Positions 39,801 to 47,678 of a stretch of DNA of 47,678 bases are shown piece by piece (positions within the stretch are counted from its first letter, which is position 1; every line of letters starts with the position of its first letter). The notes under the pieces are model-generated. The model was not told the DNA's origin. It worked only from the letters and a program-made list of their open reading frames with translations, and made no database searches. This stretch comes from a virus, in IMG/VR virus record IMGVR_UViG_3300008113_000438, positions 1-47,678 of that record; one strand, 5' to 3'. Made by a program: the position numbers and the translations under genes.

Positions 39801-42800
39801 CCTGTTTGTAGTCCTATTGTACTTGGTACATTAATCGTAGTACCACTACTACTTGCGTTTGTTGATGTGTATGTTATTAGTGCACCATTATTATCAAATA
39901 GGGTTTTACCTGTTAATGGTTTTGTAACATAGCTTGAATTTACACATCCATTCAAAATATCGTAACCATCTATTAAGTGTGTTTTATATCTATGATAAAT
40001 TGAACCCCATTTTAACATTAAATGATATGGTATAAAATGTGTAGACGATACTTCTCTAAATAAAGAAGATGTTAATATTGACTGACCTCCAAATGTTATT
40101 TGTTCATCTAAATCAATGAAAGGTAATGAGTTTAATAACAAATACGATGAACCAGCGTACTTACCTCGTAAAGTTGATTTATTAAAATCATTAAATAATT
40201 GATTATGAAAATATGGTGTGTTTAATATTGAGGTTGTGTTTCCTGTAACATTAATCGTATTTTTAAAAAAGTCAGTGCTGTCTGCTGATGGTTTAACCCA
40301 TGATTTAGATTCTATTGGTGAACATATAAAACCTTGAGAACTGTTAACTTTTAAAATGCCATTAAATTTAAAATTATCTCTTGTGAAATTTGTTTTACCT
40401 AAATAATTCAAATATGTTGTTGAATTGAAGGGGTATATGTCTGTCCTGTATGTTTCAGGTTCGTAATCAATTAAAATTTTATTTAAATCATCTTCTTTTA
40501 AATCACCCGTAGGGTTAGTTGCTGTCTCGTCATATTTTTCAAATTTAAATGGTTCGTCAATGACTGAAGATATATAATTGGTTGTTGGTAGATGGTCTTT
40601 AAAATAATTGAATCTTTCATATGGTGATAATCCAGGTAGATATCCATCATAAACCGTAGTGGTCTTAGGTGTCCCATCTTCATTTTTTTGAATAACACCG
40701 TTTTCTCTTAATTCTGTTTTTGTAACAGGAGCAATTAATTGGTCTTTATTGGTTATTTTTTTTGCTAACTCAATAATATCGTTATCGTCTTTTATTAATT
40801 CTTGAATATTTTTAAATTCTTCATTGGCCAACTGTCTAATCATTTGGTCATTAAAAGAATCAAACAATGTTGAATACAGTGCTCTTTCGTACAATTCGTA
40901 AACAAATCCCGCGTAACTTTTATCAATAAATGGTATAGATTCATTTATAACGTCAATACCTGATAAGTCTTCAATTTTTTGATTTTCAGTATTTGAATCA
41001 AAAACATAATTTACATCATTTCTTGTGGGTTCCCCATTTACGTTTGTTTCTACCCTATTGGTTACAATTTTAATATACTCTTCAATAAAGTCAATTTCAG
41101 GCCAAAGGGTTTTGTCATAAGATTTTAATTTGTGAACTAATTCTTCATCACCGGGATACGCAATTACATTTTGTTTACCACCACCTTGGGGTTTTTTTAC
41201 TTCAGGCCATGGATATATGTTTTCACCTTTTGATTCTTTTGATAAATTTGTTAAAGTCTTTTTTCTATTATTAGCAGCATCAAAAGCCTTGTTATGAACA
41301 TCTTTCATTAACCTAATAAAAACCTCAGCATTAGCTAATAAAACCGCAAACATATTTCTTACGGTTGGTTCGAATCCAAATCCATATTCTTTACTTTTGA
41401 TGACCTTATTCATTTCTGATTCAACATCATCTTCGACTTTTTTTCTTTGTTCCTCAAATGATTTTCTTATTTGAAAAATGTCTTCAAAAATTCCATCAAT
41501 ATGTACAACTACTTTTTTATCATTAAGAACTTTATAATATGAACTTACGTTTTTAACATTCCTAATTGAAATCCTTTTGAAGTCTCCACTTGTTTGATTT
41601 AATAGTTCTTGAGTTAAAAGTTTGGTTTTACCCATAGCGGCATTGAAACTAGATAAAAGGAGTTCAAGAGCACCCGCTCCGTTACCTAATATATGTTTTG
41701 TCTCTGTCTTATCTTTCGCGTTCAAATAAAACCATAAATCACTAATTGTTTCATTATTGGTTGCAGTTTTAGTAAATGATGTATATTCTTGTGATAGATA
41801 TTGTTTACCCCAAGCCTTAATTGAATTTTCAAAATCATTGAGAAGGGTGTCCATTTCTTTTATACCAGAAAAGACATCCATACTGACTTTACTAAAAATT
41901 TGTTGTTCAAGTATTTTATCAAGAGTTTCAGCGATGTAACCAATTTCTTTTAGGGTACGAACAGGAAAACCTTTTGGGATTAAACCTTTTTGTTCGTATT
42001 GTCTATACACCGATTTTAATATCGTATAACCTCTTGATGATTGTTTTACTCTTTTTTCATATAATCCTGTACTTTCATTAAATTTTGTATTGTCTTTTTC
42101 TTCGACCAAAAACATATAAGGGCAGTTGATAATTGCAGACAATGGGATATCGTTTAACCATGCAAAAGTTGAACCAACAAACTTTGTTGTTATTTCAAAA
42201 TTACCATTAGATTCATTAAATCTCGATTTAAAATCGGTCATATGTAATCTATAACGAATGGCTTTACCGTAGTAACCTTTAACTGTTAAATAAAAAATTG
42301 GCCACGGTAAATGGAAGAAAGCTCGATAAGGTGAGTTTTCAGAAGATTCGAAAAGAGTTTTACCTCTTACGTCAACAAAGTTTATAGTGATTTGTGGAAC
42401 AAAGTTGGCACCTTTTACGTCAATATTAATTGAATCAATACCAAAAGATTGTCCTGTTGGGTCTTTGAATTGGTCCTCACCGAATGTTACGTCATATCCA
42501 TCTTTATATGTAGATTCTTGACCCTGAATTGGTTTGGGAACAAAAGCGTCAGTCCATGTGGCATCAAAGTTCCCATCACCACTTGCGTTTCTTAAAAAAT
42601 TGAGATTACCTTTTGCAACTTGAGTTAGTGTATTTCCTACGTTATCGTCAGCAATAAGAGTCGTTCTTGGAATCAAATCAGCTTCCAAGTTCACATACAT
42701 GACTAAGTTTTCTTGTTTATGTCCTCTTGGTTGAACTTCTCCGTTTGCATCAACAACACTATTTGGGTCAACATAAATAAGATTGTTTTGGTCAACTTTT

Positions 42801-42844
42801 ACAAGTATGTTTTCATTATTTGGGTAATCATTATTGCTCGCCAT
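36821..42844 (-). CDS. Very large baseplate hub-like protein (2007 aa)
   Basis: The protein is likely to form the baseplate hub or spike base. Residues 1-260 contain a beta-rich domain with SINIDVKGANFVPQITINFV and AFFHLPWPIFYLTVKGYYGK, typical of the hub/inner-wedge interface. Near residues 1760-1800, FRGSYWITEVSHQIKGNNIS and TSFSGTRIPYTSLPD match the layout of hub domains of the gp27/VgrG kind. Long Ser/Thr-rich and helical sections in the middle make it far larger than T4 gp27 (391) or gp5 (575), so several hub functions may be fused. The C-terminal 40 residues (GPISRGPKSTEIGMGMSPKL ... YDGDVVYFKMD) look like a small double-psi-type barrel. It overlaps the gp53-like gene by 14 bases. No lysozyme motif was identified. 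Confidence 0.7.
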   Translation of the reverse strand: MASNNDYPNNENILVKVDQNNLIYVDPNSVVDANGEVQPRGHKQENLVMYVNLEADLIPRTTLIADDNVGNTLTQVAKGNLNFLRNASGDGNFDATWTDAFVPKPIQGQESTYKDGYDVTFGEDQFKDPTGQSFGIDSINIDVKGANFVPQITINFVDVRGKTLFESSENSPYRAFFHLPWPIFYLTVKGYYGKAIRYRLHMTDFKSRFNESNGNFEITTKFVGSTFAWLNDIPLSAIINCPYMFLVEEKDNTKFNESTGLYEKRVKQSSRGYTILKSVYRQYEQKGLIPKGFPVRTLKEIGYIAETLDKILEQQIFSKVSMDVFSGIKEMDTLLNDFENSIKAWGKQYLSQEYTSFTKTATNNETISDLWFYLNAKDKTETKHILGNGAGALELLLSSFNAAMGKTKLLTQELLNQTSGDFKRISIRNVKNVSSYYKVLNDKKVVVHIDGIFEDIFQIRKSFEEQRKKVEDDVESEMNKVIKSKEYGFGFEPTVRNMFAVLLANAEVFIRLMKDVHNKAFDAANNRKKTLTNLSKESKGENIYPWPEVKKPQGGGKQNVIAYPGDEELVHKLKSYDKTLWPEIDFIEEYIKIVTNRVETNVNGEPTRNDVNYVFDSNTENQKIEDLSGIDVINESIPFIDKSYAGFVYELYERALYSTLFDSFNDQMIRQLANEEFKNIQELIKDDNDIIELAKKITNKDQLIAPVTKTELRENGVIQKNEDGTPKTTTVYDGYLPGLSPYERFNYFKDHLPTTNYISSVIDEPFKFEKYDETATNPTGDLKEDDLNKILIDYEPETYRTDIYPFNSTTYLNYLGKTNFTRDNFKFNGILKVNSSQGFICSPIESKSWVKPSADSTDFFKNTINVTGNTTSILNTPYFHNQLFNDFNKSTLRGKYAGSSYLLLNSLPFIDLDEQITFGGQSILTSSLFREVSSTHFIPYHLMLKWGSIYHRYKTHLIDGYDILNGCVNSSYVTKPLTGKTLFDNNGALITYTSTNASSSGTTINVPSTIGLQTGMTVTVIAGTGQTAPNTYITNITSTTGFTISQTPLTGLTGATVFAVYDEYVTFDIVPKISTSSGSTSGVTYTGYTNAGIRPFYQTVYSQIVNDYATYDITLGNVSYSSTSTSGKLLHRVTQKSGMNYWDVVMDNSKYITSDKNYTLLPSLGGHKNSDISNSNTFTVAEELTFKTLWYLNDTLSTSFSGQTFPSPYDYFRTTGNTYSISTNYKKALDLIGTFSPQILEYFESFFLDFASEKINEEIPYNIFRNISYPKFQDMLKKLSVVEKKDDDSNDIDLLIGNTLKERQKRNAESITTDILSANNLIKFTLANPKEIDANSLYGLTAVQPYKSLTTYKPQPFSASDLTTPNLNFIKLYIGEDIDSYYVNFFSLLDVKLTEDNIKKHRPLAQIYGGYRKAGGTNTKAAFLTYLQDSIILKNTGGTNVPKGAEARLALYLNTLLPLLGNLTSNATGNPAASIDMFRGYNSTQTKLELYNTFKSFNDKWTAGNSIGQRLLLEEFLFLDKANRDIGDKFYLNIDKFTPLLDPNNSKLPLYNAISMIIQGTGLDMRALPAYINFYGNNLTNKNKITPSKKVASTLFGTFLEVDYQEATPKVIIQLVGQTSKRIDMSNSKAYKFVDDSFYIGGQTPNPLLITSLEGFSQNDLSKSNRVVAFEVSFGDQNQGIFKGVTLDQSTLKNTSESFQVLENLSRSASGAGVHNVDTSLFDYYKQASYKCGVTAMGNVMIQPTMFFYLKNIPMFRGSYWITEVSHQIKGNNISTSFSGTRIPYTSLPDPKDSFVASYRILFDKIQAKAIAKIKQRAANDTDTDQEVIYQGIPYVTDRQGKNIQGETVIQEVGINRFGVPYNGYNETRLIQKVRNGNEEWFRTIVYKMGGEKYPIDDAQGFNLTNGITWSDVKDSSYKFYNVDFQLSRTITNDVIKTAKTTFKNPKNNTQLTVNPNYQLDKTVGSIVVEGPISRGPKSTEIGMGMSPKLMSELGLYDGDVVYFKMD

Positions 42845-43157
42845 AATATAGGTTATACAATTCTACACTTCTTTTATAATCTTGTAAAGACGTTGTGAGA
42901 GGAAAAGGTATTCTAATAACAAAATTATCAGGTATCTGAAATTCAACACTACCAGCGGTTGGATTTGCTTGTAATATTAACCAACCAAATACTGGTGAAC
43001 CATAATAATCTTGAGATATCTTATCGAATCTATCTCTACCTTTTTTATAAAACATATATCTGTCAGAAGGTTTTATTGGGATTTCAATACCTGGTACAAT
43101 CCTAAATTTACCATCTTCAACAAAAAACTGATATCTATCAAAATACTGTCTACTCAT
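42831..43157 (-). CDS. LysM / gp53-like baseplate protein (108 aa)
   Basis: A small protein with a LysM-like core: YMFYKKGRDRFDKISQDYYG, then SPVFGWLILQANPT and IPDNFVIRIPFPL. This is the arrangement found in gp53 wedge proteins and short LysM baseplate proteins that link the hub to the wedges or touch peptidoglycan. It is shorter than T4 gp53 (196). Its ATG overlaps the stop of the upstream gene (TAATG at 43155-43159) and its end overlaps the hub-like gene start by 14 bases, so the three are translationally linked. Confidence 0.8.
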   Translation of the reverse strand: MSRQYFDRYQFFVEDGKFRIVPGIEIPIKPSDRYMFYKKGRDRFDKISQDYYGSPVFGWLILQANPTAGSVEFQIPDNFVIRIPFPLTTSLQDYKRSVELYNLYYGEQ

Positions 43158-46100
43158 TATTGTGGTCTATAATAATTTAATTTATCTTTTACTTCGTTTG
43201 ATGTTGAAAAGATTTGGTTCGCTTCATCTATTATTGTTTGGTTTGTTTCATCTGTTGTGGATGAAATTCCAAACTTAATTTCTTTATCACTTTTCCTTTT
43301 TTTGAATTTGGTTAATTTAAATTTCTTTTCTTCTGGTTTTTCAACAAATTTATTTAATCTCTTTTTCAATTGATTTTTTAGAGGGTCTTTATATAACGAA
43401 GGGTCTTTTAGCTCTGATATAAATGCATCTACTTTATCGTATAACAATTGTTTCATCATAAATTCAAAATCCGCCGATTGTATTGTTGGATTTAAAAATG
43501 TAATATTGGTAGATAGACCATCAACTAATTTCGGTGCATTTGTCTCAATATAATCAATACAGGTACTATATTCATTATATAATAAATCAGAAGTAAATCC
43601 ACTAATTGCCACAGATTTAACAACACTGTCTTGTACTGTTGAATCCTTACCATTTTTAATAACGAAATTAACTCTATCTAAATCAGATATTAGTTGGTTT
43701 CTTGATTTTTCAAGTTCATCTAATATTTGAGTGGAAACGGTAAGTTCATTTATTTTATTTTCAATTATCTCTTTAGTTATAAAATCTTTTAATTTAACAT
43801 TCGTATCTGTAAGTATTGAGCCGGTCATTTCTTTATTAAAACCAACCATATCAACTAAATAAGTTGATGATGAATTGTTAAGAAAATTAGCTAATCCTGT
43901 TTTTAATCCAGTTGTGTAAACTGTTAATTCTTGTGTCTTTTTATATAAACCAAGTAATGATAATGTTTTACCCGGTGTTGGTGATGTTGAGGTGTAAATG
44001 TCGTATTGATTTATTGGTCTATATTCACCCTTAAATAAAAGAGCGGTAATATCTTTACCGTATTTTGTATAAACTTTGTTATACGTGTCTTGGTACTTAT
44101 CAAAATAACTTTCTGTTGAGGCGAAGACGGATTTAATTATGTCCGTATATTTTATACTGTTACCATCAAGGGCTCCCATATAATTTCCACCTTTTACATT
44201 TTTAGTATTTTGAGATTGATTGGTTTTGTTAATGGCATTACCATAAGTTTTGTTCAAATCTTCTAAAAATTCACGAGTAAATTCTTCGGCCTTCTTACCA
44301 CCGATTGTTTCATTTGTTGCAATTGACCTTTCATCGTACATTTCGGTGTTGGCATAAAAATTAGATGATAGAGCGTTTTGAAGTCGTTCAACAGGTTTTG
44401 AAAGACCTTGACCACCAATAAAGTTTATCGATAGTGTGACCGAAGCAATCATTGGTTGTACACCAATACCTTCAGGGTTTAAATCCCACAATATTTGACC
44501 TCCGTCATCAAAAGATATGTTCACATCTCTAATGACTATTTTTGAATGGTAAAAATCACCGATTCTTAATACACAAACAGGTGGTGGACCAAAAGAGGTA
44601 TTTCTTGCTCTAACATCCGAATCTTCTGATATACCTTTAATTGGTATGGTATCACCCGGTCTTATACATTGTTGTAAAAATGTAAGTCTCGCATTTAAAC
44701 CTTCAGGTGTTGTTGAGTGAAACGCGGGATGAAAATATTTTAATTTTTCTTTAAGTGATGAAAAAACAACAGGGTCACTATCTTCTAATTTTTTAAAGTA
44801 AAAACATTCAGATAGTGTTTTTGCAATGATTCTTTTTAATGGGTCAATTGCCGGTTTCCTTGTTGGTGGATTTACAACAACTTGTCCATTTTCCTCAATT
44901 TTTGTTATGGGTGGTTGTGGTGCGGGTGTTTCGGGTTGTTTCTTCTCTGATTTATTATTGTACTTTAAAGACATTGCAGTTTGTCTACAATAGAACGCAA
45001 TTGGTGAGTATTGTTTTAATTTTGGTACTCTAACGAAATCTTTATTAACACAATCTTTATCAGGTTGGGTTCCAGTTAATGTTTCACCATAATTGACCGA
45101 TTCTACAATAATTTTAGTATCATGTTCAAAACCAAAATCTTTTGTACTATATTCTTTTACAATTACAATAGGTTCTCCTTTTTGAATTATTTCTTTGTCG
45201 TTATCAGAATTATTTTTATTTACTAAATTTAAATTTGTTGGCCATTTTATTTGCCATTCTTTTTTTCCTCCGACAGCCGATAATCTATCAAAAATATCTT
45301 GAATTACGGAGTGACTTCTTCTTAGTGATAATCTTTCGTTGTAATCATTGGTTGCAACTGATGAACATGAAGATAAAATTTGAAATCTAATTGTTTCCGC
45401 TGTTTTACCAGATATGTCTGATATTAAACTATTTAAACTAGATTCATATTTATTAAATGACACATCGGCTTCATCAAAATAATCACCGATTTTTGTTTTT
45501 TGAGCATCAATGTCGGATTGTGTTATAACGTGATTAGCATCACCAAAAATAAAAGATTTTTCTGTTTTTACTTGAGTGTCTGTTTGAGACAAACCAGTTA
45601 AAGTATTTAACGCGGCACCTAATTCATTAATATAAGCTTGTTTTTGGTCTTTGTAAGCTTTGTATAATTGTGTATAATTTTGTGTGGTATCAACTTTATC
45701 TCTTGGTCCCGGTATATCGTTTTCATACTTTAATTTAATTATAACCTCATCAACAGCTTTAGAATCTGCTTCGTTACCTTGTGTTGTTGTGTTTGTTGGT
45801 GTTGTTTCTGTTGGATACTCAGTGGTTACCTTATATTGTTTGATAGTTTCGGGGTCTTGTCCTTGATTTAAGAAACTTTGAATTAGTTTTATATCGTTTG
45901 TATCTAATTGAGCGAATCTTCTGATTAATGCGTAGAAATCTAATTCCTCACACCCCGCAAAAAATGCGTTGATATAATTTTCCGATTCTTCATCGGACAT
46001 TCCTTTAAAGTATTCTCTAACCAATAAATTTAAAATACTTGGGTGGTCCACTACAACCTTAAATGATAATTGACCGCTTCTAGAAGTATCTTGATAAGTA

Positions 46101-47678
46101 TATATTGGTTCAGGTCTACCTAAAAACGTATTGTCTTGCCATCTAGCTTGGTTGTTCTCGCTAACTTTCAAATCATACGGAGGAAACCACATAACCCTAC
46201 CTCCATTATTACCTCTCTCACAGAATGGTAAATCATTGTATGTGAAACCAGGTGTATTAGATGTTCTCCATGCTAAGTTCTCAATTGAGAACATATATTT
46301 TTTAGCGTAAAATCCATCACCTGTGGGTGATTCAAATATGTTTGTTGAATTCTTTGCACCAAATGAGTTTTTAAAACTATTTTTTGCATCATAGTTTCCG
46401 CTTGACATTGGTGCGATATTAATATTCCAAGGTCTGCTCTCACCACCCATTACACTATCATCAAATTTTCTGATATTAGCGGTTCTTTTCATTGTGTCTG
46501 AATAGTTCATATAAGACCTATCTTTGGTCCACACCCTACAATATTCAGCACCTGTTTCTTGTTTATACTTGTCAACAAATTTAATTGCGGAACCTCGAGA
46601 CAACATACTGTCACCTTCTTTAAAAATTCTACTTGTTTGGTCAATAACATTACCAACGTGTGTTCTTGTGGCTTGACCATCTTTAGGCATTGAATCCAAG
46701 ATTTCTTGAGTTTTACCCAAAATTGAATCTTCTCTAAATCCGTATTTTGTTGAAATTGAATTGTTGTACGTATCACTTTCTCTTGATTGGAATTCCTCGT
46801 TCCATAATCCAATTTTGTTTTGTGAGTTCTTACTAATCCACGTCAGTTTACCACTAATTGGTCCACCTTGGGAAATATTTCTTTGTCTCTCGAATAACGC
46901 GGCTTGTACCGGGTCAAACATTAAACTTAAGAAGTAACTACTTTTAACCATGTTGTCATTAAAGTCTGACATGGTATATTTCACGTCTTCACTTCTATCG
47001 TCTCCAATATATGCGACACCTTTTGGTGCTTCTAATCCTAAAACAGTTTTTACCCCTTGAGCAAAACTATTCGCAAAATTGAAAATTTTTGATGACTGTT
47101 GTGACCTCGCTGTTGTTGTATAATTTGGAGCATATGTTGAATATGTTAATTGGTCAAATAATATTTGTTTCTGACCCTCTCCCATGTATTCAATCATTAA
47201 ATCGGAAGGTTTTCTTCCGAGTTTAGGTCTTCTTTGAATACCAACTAAACTTCCTAAAACACCAGTAACGTCTTGTAAAATAGCGCCGGCTTCTGTTTTT
47301 GGTGTTGGTCTATTTTCAATAGGGTTTCTTGGGTTGGTTAAATAATCGCCAGGTATTTTCATTAACCTCGAATCACTATCGAAGTTTTGGCCCGCCATAA
47401 TACTAATTAAATTTGTTGTTTGGGGTTCGAATGAATTTACATATCCAGCTGGATTTATACCACCTAATAATAAAGCTAAAGACGGTAAAGATGTGTCAGT
47501 ATATTCTTCAATTGTGTTATTGGGTGGAACATATAAATTGATAAAATTTTGTCCAAAATAAACCGCCCAATTTGTTTTAACGTCACCGGGGTCGACATTA
47601 GCAAAATTATTTAGATTCTGAACACTATAATTCGCATCCGTGAACGTTTGAGGTCCATTCGGTCTATTCAGAGTTTTT
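43157..47678 (-). CDS. Large tail/baseplate protein with OmpA-like segment (partial, open at right edge)
   Basis: The frame is open from 43157 to the window end: 1413 residues from the Met at 47398, plus 93 upstream codons (such as FGQNFINLYVPPNN and SLPSLALLLGGINPAGYV) that read as protein, so the Met at 47398 is probably internal. A segment at about 45300-45410 (ILSSCSSVATNDYNERLSLR, then RSHSVIQDIF) matches the peptidoglycan-binding helix region of OmpA/MotB domains, with the conserved N-x-x-LS-x-RR pattern; the usual Asp is replaced by Ser. Elsewhere FLGRPEPIYTYQDTSRSGQL and a second segment, VQPMIASVTLSINFIGGQGL, resemble tail-tube/baseplate junction proteins. The C-terminus is long, helical and Lys-rich. 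Its role may be a tail-tube cap or hub component that contacts cell-wall material (inference). Confidence 0.7.
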   Translation of the reverse strand, partial: KTLNRPNGPQTFTDANYSVQNLNNFANVDPGDVKTNWAVYFGQNFINLYVPPNNTIEEYTDTSLPSLALLLGGINPAGYVNSFEPQTTNLISIMAGQNFDSDSRLMKIPGDYLTNPRNPIENRPTPKTEAGAILQDVTGVLGSLVGIQRRPKLGRKPSDLMIEYMGEGQKQILFDQLTYSTYAPNYTTTARSQQSSKIFNFANSFAQGVKTVLGLEAPKGVAYIGDDRSEDVKYTMSDFNDNMVKSSYFLSLMFDPVQAALFERQRNISQGGPISGKLTWISKNSQNKIGLWNEEFQSRESDTYNNSISTKYGFREDSILGKTQEILDSMPKDGQATRTHVGNVIDQTSRIFKEGDSMLSRGSAIKFVDKYKQETGAEYCRVWTKDRSYMNYSDTMKRTANIRKFDDSVMGGESRPWNINIAPMSSGNYDAKNSFKNSFGAKNSTNIFESPTGDGFYAKKYMFSIENLAWRTSNTPGFTYNDLPFCERGNNGGRVMWFPPYDLKVSENNQARWQDNTFLGRPEPIYTYQDTSRSGQLSFKVVVDHPSILNLLVREYFKGMSDEESENYINAFFAGCEELDFYALIRRFAQLDTNDIKLIQSFLNQGQDPETIKQYKVTTEYPTETTPTNTTTQGNEADSKAVDEVIIKLKYENDIPGPRDKVDTTQNYTQLYKAYKDQKQAYINELGAALNTLTGLSQTDTQVKTEKSFIFGDANHVITQSDIDAQKTKIGDYFDEADVSFNKYESSLNSLISDISGKTAETIRFQILSSCSSVATNDYNERLSLRRSHSVIQDIFDRLSAVGGKKEWQIKWPTNLNLVNKNNSDNDKEIIQKGEPIVIVKEYSTKDFGFEHDTKIIVESVNYGETLTGTQPDKDCVNKDFVRVPKLKQYSPIAFYCRQTAMSLKYNNKSEKKQPETPAPQPPITKIEENGQVVVNPPTRKPAIDPLKRIIAKTLSECFYFKKLEDSDPVVFSSLKEKLKYFHPAFHSTTPEGLNARLTFLQQCIRPGDTIPIKGISEDSDVRARNTSFGPPPVCVLRIGDFYHSKIVIRDVNISFDDGGQILWDLNPEGIGVQPMIASVTLSINFIGGQGLSKPVERLQNALSSNFYANTEMYDERSIATNETIGGKKAEEFTREFLEDLNKTYGNAINKTNQSQNTKNVKGGNYMGALDGNSIKYTDIIKSVFASTESYFDKYQDTYNKVYTKYGKDITALLFKGEYRPINQYDIYTSTSPTPGKTLSLLGLYKKTQELTVYTTGLKTGLANFLNNSSSTYLVDMVGFNKEMTGSILTDTNVKLKDFITKEIIENKINELTVSTQILDELEKSRNQLISDLDRVNFVIKNGKDSTVQDSVVKSVAISGFTSDLLYNEYSTCIDYIETNAPKLVDGLSTNITFLNPTIQSADFEFMMKQLLYDKVDAFISELKDPSLYKDPLKNQLKKRLNKFVEKPEEKKFKLTKFKKRKSDKEIKFGISSTTDETNQTIIDEANQIFSTSNEVKDKLNYYRPQ

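Noticed and set aside
47396-47398. Met at 47398 as the true start of the large protein at the right edge
   Set aside because: The same frame stays open for 93 further codons to the window end and their translation looks like real protein, so the gene is treated as partial.

Overview
The window is a piece of a large tailed-phage genome of the contractile-tail (T4-like) kind. Evidence: recognisable gp25-like and gp6-like baseplate wedge proteins, a gp53/LysM-like baseplate protein, a gp32-like single-strand binding protein, a UvsX/RecA-like recombinase, a FEN-type 5' nuclease, a DnaB/gp41-type helicase and both subunits of a class Ia ribonucleotide reductase, all on the minus strand. The DNA is AT-rich and almost no gene has a Shine-Dalgarno sequence; starts sit in A/T-rich leaders, often as AATAATG. 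That leader style is typical of Bacteroidota, so a Bacteroidota host is my inference, not something the sequence proves.

Reading in the direction of transcription (right to left): (1) 47678-36821, three tail/baseplate genes: a very large protein cut by the window edge that carries an OmpA-like segment, a small LysM/gp53-like protein, and a 2007-residue hub-like protein. (2) 36775-35579, three small genes: one unknown, one proline-rich with a probable coiled coil, and one small ferritin/Dps-like protein. (3) 35470-27223, DNA metabolism: gp32-like protein flanked by two hairpin terminators, UvsX, 5' nuclease, an unknown protein with two similar halves, helicase, NrdB, NrdA. (4) 27172-11982, a second baseplate/tail-tip block: gp25-like, gp6-like and six large structural proteins, tightly packed with TAATG stop-start overlaps. 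(5) 11891-1, one giant reading frame, open past the left edge, of at least 3963 codons.

The giant frame is the outstanding feature. Read on the plus strand it looks like broken Val-Gly repeats, but on the minus strand it is one uninterrupted protein with a 61-65 residue globular start followed by thousands of residues in which every second residue is Thr: units of the form V-(TPTN)n-T of 6, 10 or 14 residues. Several lines of evidence inside the sequence (silent differences, Gln codons where the plus strand has stops, a good upstream promoter, gene polarity) show that the minus strand is the coding one. It sits directly after the baseplate/tail-tip genes, so a giant Thr/Pro fibre on the virion, perhaps glycosylated, is the most likely role (inference).

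Other points of interest: a bacterial-SSB-like acidic tip (DDDLPF) on the gp32-like protein, which also lacks the zinc ligands of T4 gp32; a Dps-like metal-ligand pattern in a 124-residue protein; a probable non-AUG start or frameshift at 21630-21657; a hydrophobic segment in a 1113-residue tail protein; and an internally duplicated unknown replication-cluster protein. There are no convincing tRNA genes, CRISPR arrays or insertion sequences.
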